In this document: positions 51,996 through 61,409 of the stretch, one piece after another
How the letters are laid out: each line of letters opens with the position of its first letter
Position numbering within the stretch: position 1 is the first letter of the stretch
Source of the DNA: Streptomyces sp. AA1529
Lineage (GTDB): Bacteria; Actinomycetota; Actinomycetes; Streptomycetales; Streptomycetaceae
Reading direction: 5' to 3'
Assembly: GCF_000280905.1 (NCBI RefSeq)
Contig: NZ_ALAP01000052.1
Span: 62,001-126,000 of the forward strand
Length of the DNA: 64,000 bases
Made by a program: the position numbers and the translations under genes
Notes under the pieces: generated by a model
Told to the model about the DNA's origin: nothing
What the model saw: only the letters and a program-made list of their open reading frames with translations
Database searches by the model: none

Positions 51996-53285
51996 TCAGT
52001 ACGGGGTGCGGCCCGCCGGGGACGCCAGTCGGTGGCGGCAGTGCGCCTCGTCCTGCAGCAGCTGGGCCACCGCGGGGTCGTGCATGCCGCGTTCGCCGAT
52101 CAGGTCGCGCAGCAGGGCGGAGAGCTCGGGCAGCGCCTGCGCGTACCGCCCGGTGTCCACCAGGACGGTGGCGTACTGCTTGCGCAGGGTGCGCACGATG
52201 GGCGAGCTCTCGCCGTAGGTGGTGACCGCCGCCGGAAGGGCGCGGCCCAGCAGCGCGGCGACCTCCGCGTAGCGGCCCGCGCCCAGCAGCCGCCGGATGT
52301 CCTCCAGCACCGCGTTCAGATCCCCCTCGGGGCCGGGCCCCCGGCCCGCCGGCCGGCGCGGCGGCCAGGGCGCCGCCGGAGCCAGGAACGGGCGGGTGGG
52401 ATCGAGCGGCGGCCCGGGAGCACGCTCCCCGGGACGGGGCAGCAGCGGGGCGAGGGCCGCGTGCACCTCGTGCGCGTCGGCGGGCCGCCGGGCGGGGTCG
52501 CGGTCGAGCAGCCGGCTGACGAGGCCGGGCAGCGGCGCGGGGACGTCCGGGCACAGCAGCTCCAGCGCGTCCGGCTCCTCGTGCAGCTTCTTGTAGAGCA
52601 GACCGGCGGCCTCGGGCGCCTCGAACGGGGTGCGGCGGGCGAGGAGTTCGTACAGCACCACGCCCAGCGCGTACAGGTCGGCCGCCGGGCCGACGGCCGA
52701 CCCGCCGGTGGCCTGCTCGGGCGCCATGTAGACGGGGGTGCCCACCAGCGCGCCGGTGCGGGTCAGCCGGGTGACGTCGGGGGCGCCGACCGAGGCGATG
52801 CCCAGGTCGAGGATGACGACCCGGCCGTCCGGTCGGACCATCACGTTGCCGGGCTTCAGGTCGCGGTGCACGATGCCCACGGCGTGCACGGCCGCGAGCG
52901 CGGAGCACAGCTGCGCGGCGACCGCGACGGCCCACTGCCACGGGTACGGCTCGTGCTCGGCCAGGTGGTCGGCCAGGTCGCTGCCGTCCAGCCGCTGCAT
53001 CACCAGGTACAGCTCCTCGCCGTCTTGCCCCGCGTCGTAGACGGTCACCAGCCCCGGATGGTCGAGCTGCGCGGTCACCCGGCACTCGCGCGCGAAGCGG
53101 CGCCGCAGCTCCTCCGGGTCGGCGCTGCGCACGAGGGAGGCCATTCGCTCGGAGTGCGCCAGCTTGACCGCGACGGAGCGGCCGCCGAGCCCGGTGTCGC
53201 GCGCGCCCCACACCTGGCCCATGCCGCCCTTGCCGAGCGGTTCGGACAGCTCGTACCGGCCCGCGATCAGCCGCCCGGGCCTCAC
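51996..53285 (-). CDS. Serine/threonine protein kinase with C-terminal TPR-like tail
   Basis: 429 residues from the GTG at 53285, which overlaps the stop of the membrane-protein gene (GTGA). Complete Hanks kinase: GKGGMGQVW loop, Lys41, HRDLKPGN (Asp142), DLG (Asp160, Leu in place of Phe), and GTPVYMAPEQATG activation/APE region. Residues about 275-320 are linker; about 325-425 contain TPR-like helices (LLGAGRYAEVAALLGRAL, DTGRYAQALPELSALL). No membrane span or PASTA domain, so its upstream partner may anchor it. Cytoplasmic signalling; substrates unknown. Confidence 0.88.
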   Translation of the reverse strand: MRPGRLIAGRYELSEPLGKGGMGQVWGARDTGLGGRSVAVKLAHSERMASLVRSADPEELRRRFARECRVTAQLDHPGLVTVYDAGQDGEELYLVMQRLDGSDLADHLAEHEPYPWQWAVAVAAQLCSALAAVHAVGIVHRDLKPGNVMVRPDGRVVILDLGIASVGAPDVTRLTRTGALVGTPVYMAPEQATGGSAVGPAADLYALGVVLYELLARRTPFEAPEAAGLLYKKLHEEPDALELLCPDVPAPLPGLVSRLLDRDPARRPADAHEVHAALAPLLPRPGERAPGPPLDPTRPFLAPAAPWPPRRPAGRGPGPEGDLNAVLEDIRRLLGAGRYAEVAALLGRALPAAVTTYGESSPIVRTLRKQYATVLVDTGRYAQALPELSALLRDLIGERGMHDPAVAQLLQDEAHCRHRLASPAGRTPY

Positions 53286-54025
53286 GCCCGGTCCCAGGGG
53301 CCGGACTGCTGCCGGGGATCCCGGCTCCCGGGCCGGTGCTCGGCTCCGGGGCTGCCGGCACCGGAGCCGCCGGCACCGGCTCCGGACTGGTTGCGGCGGA
53401 GCAGCTCGCCGAGTTCGTCGAGCTCGGAGGCGACCTGCCGCATCCGCGGAGAGGCGGGCGGCACGGACCCCGGGTACACGTTCTGGTGCGGCTCCTGCTG
53501 CGAGTTCGGGGCCTGGTGGGGGTTCGGGGGCGCGGACACGGTGGGGGCGTACGGTGCGGCGCCGCCGTACGGGGCGGCAGGTGCGGCCGGTTGCGCCGGG
53601 GCGGCGTACGGCCCCGCCGCCGGCGCGTACAGGGTCGGCGCGGGCGCGAACCGGGGCGTACGCGGCCCGCGGTCGGCGAGTAGGGCGTGCACGACGGCAC
53701 CGCCGATCAGCAGCACGATGTACACCCCGGCGCCGAGCTGCGCGTTGCCCTCCTCGCCGGGCTTCGTCTCCGGCACCACGAAGAGCAGCAGGATGTAGAC
53801 CGCCGTCAGCACGCAGGCCCCCGCGAACACCGCCCAGTCCAGCGGCCGCCGCCGCAGGATCGCGAACCGCAGCGACGGCACCCAGGCCAGCAGCCCCAGC
53901 GACCAGAGCGGGAACGACGCGAAGGCGATCCGCACCAGGAGGGCACGCGTGCCCCCGGGACGCGCCGCACCGGGCTGGGGCTGCCGCGGCGGCTGCGGTG
54001 GCTGGGACGCGGCCGGGCCGTACAT
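53282..54025 (-). CDS. Membrane protein with Pro/Ala/Gln-rich tail, paired with the kinase
   Basis: 247 residues. Three hydrophobic segments (about 27-47, 62-83 and 96-115) precede a long cytoplasmic or extracytoplasmic Pro/Ala/Tyr/Gln/Gly-rich tail with a coiled SELDELGELLRRNQ motif. No recognised domain. ATG at 54025 with AGGAGG; stop overlaps the kinase GTG. The coupling suggests it anchors the kinase or is its substrate. Confidence 0.75.
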   Translation of the reverse strand: MYGPAASQPPQPPRQPQPGAARPGGTRALLVRIAFASFPLWSLGLLAWVPSLRFAILRRRPLDWAVFAGACVLTAVYILLLFVVPETKPGEEGNAQLGAGVYIVLLIGGAVVHALLADRGPRTPRFAPAPTLYAPAAGPYAAPAQPAAPAAPYGGAAPYAPTVSAPPNPHQAPNSQQEPHQNVYPGSVPPASPRMRQVASELDELGELLRRNQSGAGAGGSGAGSPGAEHRPGSRDPRQQSGPWDRA

Positions 54026-54257
54026 CTTTCCTCCTGCGTGGGACAGCGGCGGACAAGGCAGGAGGTGAGCGTATACACCGGTACGGACTCCCGGATACGC
54101 GGCGGCCCAGGTAGGCGGAATCGTTGTCAACTCCCCCGGCCGGCAGCTCCCGTTCGCGCCGGGGCCGAGGCGGCTGCGCACCGCGGTCCGGCCCGCGGGC
54201 GGGCCTGCCGGCCGGCGTTCAGGCAAATTTTCCGGCAGGTGTTCAGGGCGCCGGTGT

Positions 54258-56141
54258 TCAGGCCGGTGGCACCGTGCCGTCGGCGAGGCCGTCGAACATG
54301 CCCTGGACGAACTCCTCGCCCAGCTCGCCCACTCGCCGCAGCGCGGCTTCGAACTCGGCGAGCTGCCGGAAGTGCTCCCCGTACGCCCGCTGCCGCTCCA
54401 GGGGCAGCCGGGGCAGCCGGAGCCGGCGCACGTCGATCCGGGAGGAGCTGGAGGCGTAGCTGCTGGCCTGCCGGGTGTTGGCCGTCGAGCGCAGGAACCC
54501 GGCGACGAACCAGGCGTCCAGCGCCGCCGGGTCGGGCCGCAGCAGGGACAGCGGCTTGCCCAGCCGGGCCCCGCCCTCCCCCTCGGCGACGACGTAGGCG
54601 GCGCCCCGCCCCTGTACGGGGATGACGATGTCGCCCGGCGCCGTGGTGACGGGGTCGGCCGTCGCCAGGTGGACCTCCAGCGCACCGGTGCGGGCGAGTT
54701 CGCCGACGGTGGCCTCGGGCAGCGCGGCGGAGCCGGGTGCCGCGGGCCGCCGGTCCGACGGGGCCGGATCGTCGGCGGCGGTGAGTTCGAGGGTCCGGCG
54801 CAGGGTGTTTTCCAGCTCCGCGCGGACGGAGGCGAGCGCCGCGGCGTCCGTACCGGTGCCGCTCGGCAGCAGATGGCGGGCCGGACTGAGGTCGACCTCC
54901 TCGTCCAGCAGGTCGATCACCGGCAGGGTGGCGCACACCCCGGGCTGTTCGGGGACGCTCTCCCCGGCGTCGTGCGCCCGCCACGCCGCCAGCACGTCGG
55001 CGGCCGTGCGCTCCCAGGACGGCGGCTCCGCACCCTCCGTGCGGCCCCCCGCGGCGTCCATCAGCAGCAGCCGGGAAGCGGCGTCCGCGGCACCGTCCGG
55101 CTTGCGCAGCACCCACAGGTGGAGGGGCAGGCTGTGCGGTGCGGCGGCGCCCGGCGGCAGGGCGAGGAGCGCGCGCAGCGCACCCTTGCGCAGCAGCGCG
55201 GCGCGCACCCGGCGGCCCGTGCGGCGGGCGGCGACCGCGGGCGGCAGCAGCAGCACCGCCGTCCCCCCGGGGCGCAGCCGGGCCAGTGCGTGCTGCACCC
55301 AGGCCAGTTCGGATTCGGTGCGGGCGGGCAGCCCGTAGGCCCAGCGGGGGTCGTAGGCGAGTTCGTCGTGGCCCCAGTTGCGCTCGTTGTACGGCGGGTG
55401 GCACAGCACGGCGGCCACCAGCGGCGCGTCGGCGGGGGGTTCGGTGCGCAGCGCGTCCTCGGTGCGGACATCGACGGCACAGCGGCCGGCGGCGGCCGTC
55501 CGCAGGGTGAGGCGGAGGGCGGCCAGCCGGGCGAGCAGCGGATCGGTCTCCTGGCCGTACAGCGCGACCGGGCCGGGGGACCCGCCGGGGCCGCCCGAGG
55601 CGTCCGCCGCACCCGAAGCGGCGGCGGCCAGCAGCTCGGCGGAGCCGCACGCCGGGTCGAGCACCGGCTCGCCCGGCCCGGCGAGACGGGCCATGAGCGC
55701 GGCCGTCGGCTCCGGGGTGAGGCTGTACTGGCGGGGGTTGGCTTCGAAGTAGTCGGCGAGGAGCTGTTCGAACGCGACGGCGGGGCCGGTTTCGCGCATC
55801 ATCCGGTCGAGTGCGCCGCGCGCCTCGGCGACGGGGTCGGTGTTCAGCAGCTCGCGGAGTCCCGCCAAGTGCTCACCGGCGCGTACCAGGGCCGGGCCGT
55901 GTCCCTCCGGGGCGCTCTCCAGCCGGCGGCGCACCTGCTCCCGCAGCGGGGCTTCGGCGAGTTTGCCGTGGTCGCGGAGCCAGCTCTCGACGTCGGCGAG
56001 GGCGAAGGCCGGGCTGGCCTCGGTGCCGCCGACGGGGCGGGGGAAGTCGGTGTAGCGCCGCCGCCAGTTGCTGACCGCGGCTCTGCCGACGCCGGCGAGC
56101 CGGGCGATGGCCGCTGCTGTCACTTCCGCGCCGTCCGACAC
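54258..56141 (-). CDS. N-6 adenine DNA-methylase-like protein with HTH and C-terminal specificity-like region, degenerate motif IV
   Basis: 627 residues from the GTG at 56141 with GGGAGG (a GTG 18 nt upstream is less supported). N-terminal winged HTH (10-38; AIARLAGVGRAAVSNWRRRY). Motif I DPACGSAELL (162-171) fits type I/gamma-class methylases, but motif IV reads CHPPYNERNW (247-256), so the catalytic N/D/S of (N/D/S)PPY is His248. The C-terminal part (about 490-627) resembles an S-subunit-like target-recognition region (DVRRLRLPRLPLERQRAYGEHFRQL). No restriction subunit is nearby. Methylation may be lost; it may act as a DNA-binding regulator. Confidence 0.75.
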   Translation of the reverse strand: MSDGAEVTAAAIARLAGVGRAAVSNWRRRYTDFPRPVGGTEASPAFALADVESWLRDHGKLAEAPLREQVRRRLESAPEGHGPALVRAGEHLAGLRELLNTDPVAEARGALDRMMRETGPAVAFEQLLADYFEANPRQYSLTPEPTAALMARLAGPGEPVLDPACGSAELLAAAASGAADASGGPGGSPGPVALYGQETDPLLARLAALRLTLRTAAAGRCAVDVRTEDALRTEPPADAPLVAAVLCHPPYNERNWGHDELAYDPRWAYGLPARTESELAWVQHALARLRPGGTAVLLLPPAVAARRTGRRVRAALLRKGALRALLALPPGAAAPHSLPLHLWVLRKPDGAADAASRLLLMDAAGGRTEGAEPPSWERTAADVLAAWRAHDAGESVPEQPGVCATLPVIDLLDEEVDLSPARHLLPSGTGTDAAALASVRAELENTLRRTLELTAADDPAPSDRRPAAPGSAALPEATVGELARTGALEVHLATADPVTTAPGDIVIPVQGRGAAYVVAEGEGGARLGKPLSLLRPDPAALDAWFVAGFLRSTANTRQASSYASSSSRIDVRRLRLPRLPLERQRAYGEHFRQLAEFEAALRRVGELGEEFVQGMFDGLADGTVPPA

Positions 56142-56240
56142 CGGATTCCTCCCGTTCACTGTTCGGCCGCCCCGTTCACATGCCGCCGCGGGCCGTGGCG
56201 GTCCGCACGAGCATACCCATCGAACCGGCAGCCCTCTCCG

Positions 56241-56338
56241 TTCACGGCGTGAATTTTCGCGAGTAGAGAACTCCATGTTGACTCGGTTCACAAGCGATGC
56301 TCTGATTAGTCCACCGGTTCACAGCACGGCGAACCGGT
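56241..56338. promoter_or_regulatory. Repeated CSGTTCAC motifs and two dyads between the methylase-like gene and a lipoprotein gene
   Basis: CCGTTCAC or CGGTTCAC occurs at about 56153, 56172, 56239, 56284 and 56315. TTCAC-GGC-GTGAA (56241-56253) is a perfect 13-bp palindrome; ACCGGTTC (56313-56320) and GAACCGGT (56331-56338) are an 8-bp dyad with a 10-nt spacer. A promoter-like TTGACT (56278-56283) followed by TGATTAG (56303-56309) lies within and should serve the lipoprotein gene at 56370. The cluster suggests a regulator binding several sites, possibly the HTH of the divergent methylase-like protein. Confidence 0.5.
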
Positions 56339-56369
56339 CCGCTCACACTTCTCGACCGGAGGTCGCGTC

Positions 56370-56978
56370 ATGCCCGCACGCGCACTGCCCCGCAGGCACC
56401 CGCTGTTCACCGCCGCCGTCACCGCCACGACGGTGCTCGCGCTCGGCGCCCTCGGTGCCTGCTCCCTGGAGGAACCCACCACCGGCAAGTCCCGTGCCGC
56501 CAAGGCCACCGGGAAGAGCAAGCACGGGAAAGGGACGGACAAGCAGGCCGGCACCTCGGGCGGCTCCGGCGGCGAGTCCGGTTCGCGCGCCGCGGGCGAA
56601 TCCGCCGTCTACCGCGACAAGGGCCTCGAAGTGACCGTCGCGGCACCCGCACGGTTCACACCCTCCGCGTACGCGGCGGGCCACAAGTCCGGAAAGCACG
56701 CGTACAAGGTGCGCGTGACGCTGGAGAACACCGGCGACGCCAAGATCGACACCGCGCTGGTCACGGTCGGCGCCCGCGAGGGCGAGGACGGCGAGACGAC
56801 CGCGGGGATCTTCGACGGCGAGACCGTCGGCAACGGCTTCACCGGGCAACTGCTGCCCGGCAAGCGCGCCACCGCCACCTACGGCTTCGACGCGGCACCC
56901 GCCGCCAAGACGCTCGACATCGAGGTCAGCGTGAACGACTTCGAGACCGAGCCCGCGCAGTGGAGCCTCTCGCTCTGA
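56370..56978 (+). CDS. DUF4352-type lipoprotein
   Basis: 202 residues. A signal peptide with lipobox LGAC (Cys31), a basic Lys/Gly/Ser-rich linker, and a C-terminal immunoglobulin-like beta domain (YKVRVTLENTGDAKIDTALVTVGARE to ATYGFDAAPAAKTLDIEVSVN). This resembles the telomeric-repeat-like DUF4352 fold of many Gram-positive lipoproteins. Likely an exposed cell-surface protein of unknown ligand. ATG at 56370 with GGAGG. The DUF4190 protein gene is 72 bp downstream. Confidence 0.78.
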   Translation: MPARALPRRHPLFTAAVTATTVLALGALGACSLEEPTTGKSRAAKATGKSKHGKGTDKQAGTSGGSGGESGSRAAGESAVYRDKGLEVTVAAPARFTPSAYAAGHKSGKHAYKVRVTLENTGDAKIDTALVTVGAREGEDGETTAGIFDGETVGNGFTGQLLPGKRATATYGFDAAPAAKTLDIEVSVNDFETEPAQWSLSL

Positions 56979-57049
56979 CCGCGCACCGGCACCCGCCGCG
57001 CCGCACCCCACCGACCCATCCGACACCACCGCTCCCAGGGGGGACACCC

Positions 57050-57421
57050 ATGTCGCACGCACACCACGCCTCCGGCCACCCCGCCCCGCCCACCACCGCG
57101 CCCCGCAACGGCCTCGGGCTCGCCGCACTCATCCTCGGCCTGGTCGGAGCCCTCTCCGGACTGGTGCCCATCCTCTTCTGGCTCTCCGGCACCCTCGGCC
57201 TGATCGGCCTCGTGCTGGGCCTGGTCGGCCGCTCCCGCGCCAAGAAGGGCCTGGCGGACAACGGGAAGACGGCGCTGGCCGGAGTGCTGCTCTCGCTCGC
57301 GGCGTTCGCGCTCGGCATCTGGGGGCTGATCACCGTCGTCACCGCGTTCGGCGACGCCGCCGACGAGATCGACAAGGAACTCGACCAGGGCGCCCCGCCC
57401 GCGGTGGTGTCGGTCCGCTGA
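57050..57421 (+). CDS. DUF4190-type small membrane protein
   Basis: 123 residues. Two membrane spans with the DUF4190 pattern (LGLAALILGLVGAL, GLIGLVLGLVGRSRAKKGLADNGKTALAGVLLSLAAFAL), then a short acidic tail. The ATG at 57050 has GGGGG upstream. Common beside actinobacterial lipoproteins; role unknown. Confidence 0.8.
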   Translation: MSHAHHASGHPAPPTTAPRNGLGLAALILGLVGALSGLVPILFWLSGTLGLIGLVLGLVGRSRAKKGLADNGKTALAGVLLSLAAFALGIWGLITVVTAFGDAADEIDKELDQGAPPAVVSVR

Positions 57422-57519
57422 CGCCGCCCCCGCGGGACCCCGGCCGCGCAGCCGCACGGGTCGGACGCCGCACCGGGCGAGCGGCGCCCGGCCCTACGGG
57501 GCCCCGGTCAGGACCGGGA

Positions 57520-57542
57520 GACCAGACCCCCGGGGCCTGGTC
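57520..57542. terminator. Hairpin between the DUF4190 gene and mfd
   Basis: GACCAG pairs with CTGGTC around a GC-rich inner stem (CCCC/GGGG). It lies between convergent genes ending at 57421 and 57602. The loop is tight, so the fold needs checking. Confidence 0.55.
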
Positions 57543-57601
57543 CCCGGGAGACCTGAATGACGGGCCGGGGCCCGGGGCCCGGGCCAGGCGTCCCCGGACC
57601 G

Positions 57602-60600
57602 TCAGGAGGCCGGCACGGTGGCGAGGAACTCGCCCGCCCAGGCCAGCAGATCCCGGCCCGCGAGGGGCTTGGCGCCGATGGTGCCGGGCTTGGGGCGCGG
57701 CACCAGCACCTGCCGGGTGGCCTGCTTGATGACCGAGCCCGGGTAGACCCGCTTGAGCCGCAGCTCCTGCGACTCCCGCAGTTCGACCGGGCCGAACCGC
57801 ACCTTGTCGCCCTGGAGGGTGATGTCGGTGACGCCCGCCGACCGGGCCAGCATCCGCAGCCCGGCGACGAGCAGCAGGTTCTCCACCGGCTCGGGCAGCG
57901 GCCCGTAGCGGTCGGTCAGCTCCTCGCGGACGGCGGCGATGTCCTCCTCGGTGTTCGCCGACGCGATCGCGCGGTACGCCTGCAACCGCAGCCGCTCCCC
58001 CGGCGCGTAGTCGTGCGGGACGTGCGCGTCGACCGGCAGCTCGATCTTGACCTCCAGCGGCGCCTCCTCCACCGGGCCCGCCTCCCCGGACTCCAGCGCC
58101 GCGCGGTAGTCGGCGACCGCCTCGCCGACCATCCGCACGTACAGGTCGAAGCCGACCCCCGCGATGTGCCCGGACTGCTCACCGCCGAGCAGATTGCCCG
58201 CGCCGCGGATCTCCAGGTCCTTCATCGCCACGTACATGCCCGCACCCATCTCGGTGTGCTGGGCGATGGTGGCCAGCCGCTCGTGGGCGGTCTCCGTCAG
58301 CGGCTTCTCCGGCGGGTAGAGGAAGTAGGAGTAGCCGCGGTCCCGCCCGCGGCCCACCCGGCCGCGCAACTGGTGCAGCTGGCTGAGGCCGAAGGTGTCG
58401 CCGCGTTCGACGATGAGGGTGTTGGCGTTGGAGATGTCGATGCCGTTCTCCACGATGGTGGTGGAGACGAGCACGTCGAACTTCTTCTCCCAGAAGTCGA
58501 CGACCACCTGTTCCAGCGCCTGTTCGGTCATCTGACCGTGCGCGGTGGCGATCCGGGCCTCCGGGACGATCTGCCGCAGCCGGGCCGCGGCCCGGTCGAT
58601 GGACTCGACCCGGTTGTGGATGTAGAAGACCTGCCCCTCGCGCAGCAGCTCACGGCGGATCGCCGCACCGATCTGCTTCTCCTCGAACGGGCCGACGAAG
58701 GTGAGCACCGGATGCCGCTCCTCCGGCGGCGTGGTGATGGTGGACATCTCGCGGATGCCGGTGACCGCCATCTCCAGGGTGCGCGGGATCGGCGTCGCGG
58801 ACATCGTCAGCACGTCCACGTTGGCCCGCAGCTTCTTCAGCTGCTCCTTGTGCTCCACACCGAACCGCTGCTCCTCGTCGACGATGACCAGGCCCAGCTC
58901 CTTGAACTTCGTCTCCGAGGAGAAGAGCCGGTGGGTGCCGATGACGACGTCGACGGTGCCGTCCCGCAGCCCGTCCAGCGTGGCCCGCGCCTCGGTGTCG
59001 GTCTGGAACCGGGAGAGCGCGCGCACGTTGACCGGGAACTGGCCGTAGCGTTCGGAGAACGTGGAGAAATGCTGCTGCACCAGCAGCGTCGTCGGCACCA
59101 GGACGGCCACCTGCTTGCCGTCCTGCACCGCCTTGAACGCGGCCCGCACGGCGATCTCCGTCTTGCCGTACCCGACGTCGCCGCAGATCAGCCGGTCCAT
59201 CGGGACCGACTTCTCCATGTCCTCCTTGACCTCGCCGATGGTGGTGAGCTGATCCGGCGTCTCCGCGTACGGGAACGCGTCCTCCAGCTCCCGCTGCCAG
59301 GGCGAGTCCGCGCCGAACGCGTGCCCCGGCGCCGCCATCCGCGCGCTGTAGAGCTTGATCAGATCGGCGGCGATCTCCTTGACGGCCTTCTTGGCCCGCG
59401 CCTTGGTCTTCGTCCAGTCGGCGCCGCCCAGCCGGTGCAGGGTGGGCTGCTCGCCGCCGACGTACTTGGTGATCTGCTCCAGCTGGTCGGTCGGCACGAA
59501 CAGCCGGTCGCCGGGCTGGCCGCGCTTGGCGGGCGCGTACTCCACCAGCAGATATTCGCGGGTGGCGCCCTGCACCGTGCGCTGCACCATCTCGATGTAG
59601 CGGCCCACCCCGTGCTGCTCGTGCACGATGAAGTCGCCCGGCTGCAGCGTCAGCGGGTCGATCTGCTTGCGGCGGCGGGCCGGCATCCGGGCGCCGTCCT
59701 TGCCCGCGGCCTTCTGCCCGGACAGATCCGTCTCGGTCAGCACCGCCAGCTTCAGCCCCGGGGCGACGAAGCCGTTGTCGAGCGACCCGCACGCCACGGT
59801 CACCACCGACGGGGCGGGCACCGGCTCCGCTCCCGCCTGCCGCGCCGGGACGCCCTCCGCGCCCAACACCTCCACGGTGCGGGCCGCCGGGCCGTGCGCC
59901 TCGGTGACGTACACGCACTGCCACCCCCGCGACAGCCAGTCCTTGGTGTCGGCGAGCGCCCGGGCGGTGTCCCCGCGGTAGGTCTCCGGCGCGTGCATGC
60001 CGAGCTGGAGCACGTCGCCGTCGTCCTCGTCCGCGCCGGTCAGCTCGGTGTCCGCGGCGAACTGGCTGACCGTCCACCACATCATGCCCAGCTCGCGGGC
60101 GTGCTCCCGCACCTCGGCGATCCCGCGCAGCGAGGCGGCCCCGACGTCGATGGGGGCCTGCGCACCGTCCCCGTCCCCGGCACCGGCGGTGGCCGCCCAG
60201 GACGCCTGCAGGAACTCCTGGCTGGTCGCCACCAGGTCGGCGGCCCGGGTGCGCACCCGCTCCGGATCGCACACCACCGTCATGCTGCCCGCGGGCAGCA
60301 CGTCCAGCAGCAGCTCCATCTCGTCCACCAGCACCGGCGCCAGCGACTCCATGCCGTCCACCGCGATCCCCTCGGCGATCCTGCCGAGGAGCTCGTGCAG
60401 CTCCGGATGGTCCTCGGCCAGCTCGGCCGCCCGCCGCCGCACCTCGGGGGTCAGCAGCAGCTCACGGCACGGCGGAGCCCACAGCCCGTGCTCCGCGATC
60501 TCCAGCGAGCGCTGGTCGGCCACCTTGAAGTAGCGGACCTCCTCCACCTCGTCGCCCCAGAACTCCACCCGGAGCGGGTGCTCCTCGGTGGGCGGGAAGA

Positions 60601-61174
60601 CGTCCAGGATGCCGCCGCGGACCGCGAAGTCGCCGCGCTTCTCCACCAGCTCCACGCGCGCGTACGCGGCGGCCGACAGCGCGTCCACGACCTCGTCCAG
60701 ATCGGCGCTCTGCCCCTGCTTCAGCGCCACGGGCACCAGCTCGCCCAACCCCTTGACCTGGGGTTGCAGCACCGAGCGGATCGGCGCGACGACGACCGAG
60801 ACCGGCCCGGTGGCCGGATCGTCCGGCTCCGGGTGCGCCAGCCGGCGCAGCACCGCGAGGCGCCGCCCCACCGTGTCCGACCGCGGGCTGAGCCGCTCGT
60901 GCGGCAGCGTCTCCCAGGAGGGGTACTCGACCACACCCTCCTCCGGGAGGAGGGAGCGCAACGCGGCCCCCAGATCCTCCGCCTCCCGGCCGGTCGCCGT
61001 GACCGCCAGCACCGGCCGCCCGGCGGACCGGGCCAGCGCCGCGACGGCGAAGGGGCGGGCCGCCGCCGGACCGACGAGGTCGACGTGGTGCCGGTTGCCG
61101 TCGGCGGCGGCAGCGACAGCCTCCTCCAGCGCGGGGTCCTTGGTGACGGCGTCGAGCAGACCGTGCAGGCTCAT
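57602..61174 (-). CDS. mfd: Transcription-repair coupling factor
   Basis: 1190 residues. A UvrB-homology N-terminus (about 30-350), an RNA-polymerase-interacting CarD-like region (QPGDFIVHEQHGVGRYIEM, about 495-560), and an SF2 translocase: Walker A-like GDVGYGKTEIAVRAAF, DEEQRFGV (DEAD-like), MSATPIPRTLEMA, VESIDRAAARLRQI, NGIDISNANTLIVE and QLRGRVGRGRDRGYSYF, then the C-terminal TRCF domain. Removes RNA polymerase stalled at lesions and recruits UvrA. Start ATG at 61174; longer forms are not conserved. The usual position beside mazG is split here by the accessory block. Confidence 0.95.
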   Translation of the reverse strand: MSLHGLLDAVTKDPALEEAVAAAADGNRHHVDLVGPAAARPFAVAALARSAGRPVLAVTATGREAEDLGAALRSLLPEEGVVEYPSWETLPHERLSPRSDTVGRRLAVLRRLAHPEPDDPATGPVSVVVAPIRSVLQPQVKGLGELVPVALKQGQSADLDEVVDALSAAAYARVELVEKRGDFAVRGGILDVFPPTEEHPLRVEFWGDEVEEVRYFKVADQRSLEIAEHGLWAPPCRELLLTPEVRRRAAELAEDHPELHELLGRIAEGIAVDGMESLAPVLVDEMELLLDVLPAGSMTVVCDPERVRTRAADLVATSQEFLQASWAATAGAGDGDGAQAPIDVGAASLRGIAEVREHARELGMMWWTVSQFAADTELTGADEDDGDVLQLGMHAPETYRGDTARALADTKDWLSRGWQCVYVTEAHGPAARTVEVLGAEGVPARQAGAEPVPAPSVVTVACGSLDNGFVAPGLKLAVLTETDLSGQKAAGKDGARMPARRRKQIDPLTLQPGDFIVHEQHGVGRYIEMVQRTVQGATREYLLVEYAPAKRGQPGDRLFVPTDQLEQITKYVGGEQPTLHRLGGADWTKTKARAKKAVKEIAADLIKLYSARMAAPGHAFGADSPWQRELEDAFPYAETPDQLTTIGEVKEDMEKSVPMDRLICGDVGYGKTEIAVRAAFKAVQDGKQVAVLVPTTLLVQQHFSTFSERYGQFPVNVRALSRFQTDTEARATLDGLRDGTVDVVIGTHRLFSSETKFKELGLVIVDEEQRFGVEHKEQLKKLRANVDVLTMSATPIPRTLEMAVTGIREMSTITTPPEERHPVLTFVGPFEEKQIGAAIRRELLREGQVFYIHNRVESIDRAAARLRQIVPEARIATAHGQMTEQALEQVVVDFWEKKFDVLVSTTIVENGIDISNANTLIVERGDTFGLSQLHQLRGRVGRGRDRGYSYFLYPPEKPLTETAHERLATIAQHTEMGAGMYVAMKDLEIRGAGNLLGGEQSGHIAGVGFDLYVRMVGEAVADYRAALESGEAGPVEEAPLEVKIELPVDAHVPHDYAPGERLRLQAYRAIASANTEEDIAAVREELTDRYGPLPEPVENLLLVAGLRMLARSAGVTDITLQGDKVRFGPVELRESQELRLKRVYPGSVIKQATRQVLVPRPKPGTIGAKPLAGRDLLAWAGEFLATVPAS

Positions 61175-61409
61175 GAGGGGTTCGCTTTCGGCTTTCCGTC
61201 CGGGGGCGCGGGGTCCTCGTACGCGGCCCTTCCACGGGGCGCGCACGGCGAAGATCCCGGCTCGCAAGCGAACCGGGACACTCCCAGCGTACGCCGCACC
61301 GGTGACACCCCCGCGCCGTCGCACCGCTGCCGCACACCGCCGCCCCCGGGCACCCGCCCGTGCGGCAGGAAGCCGGAACGCCCGGCTCCCCGCCCCACCG
61401 GGGCGCGGC

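Noticed and set aside
54258..56141. Complete type I restriction-modification system
   Set aside because: No restriction (HsdR) gene in the neighbourhood and the methylase motif IV is degenerate.
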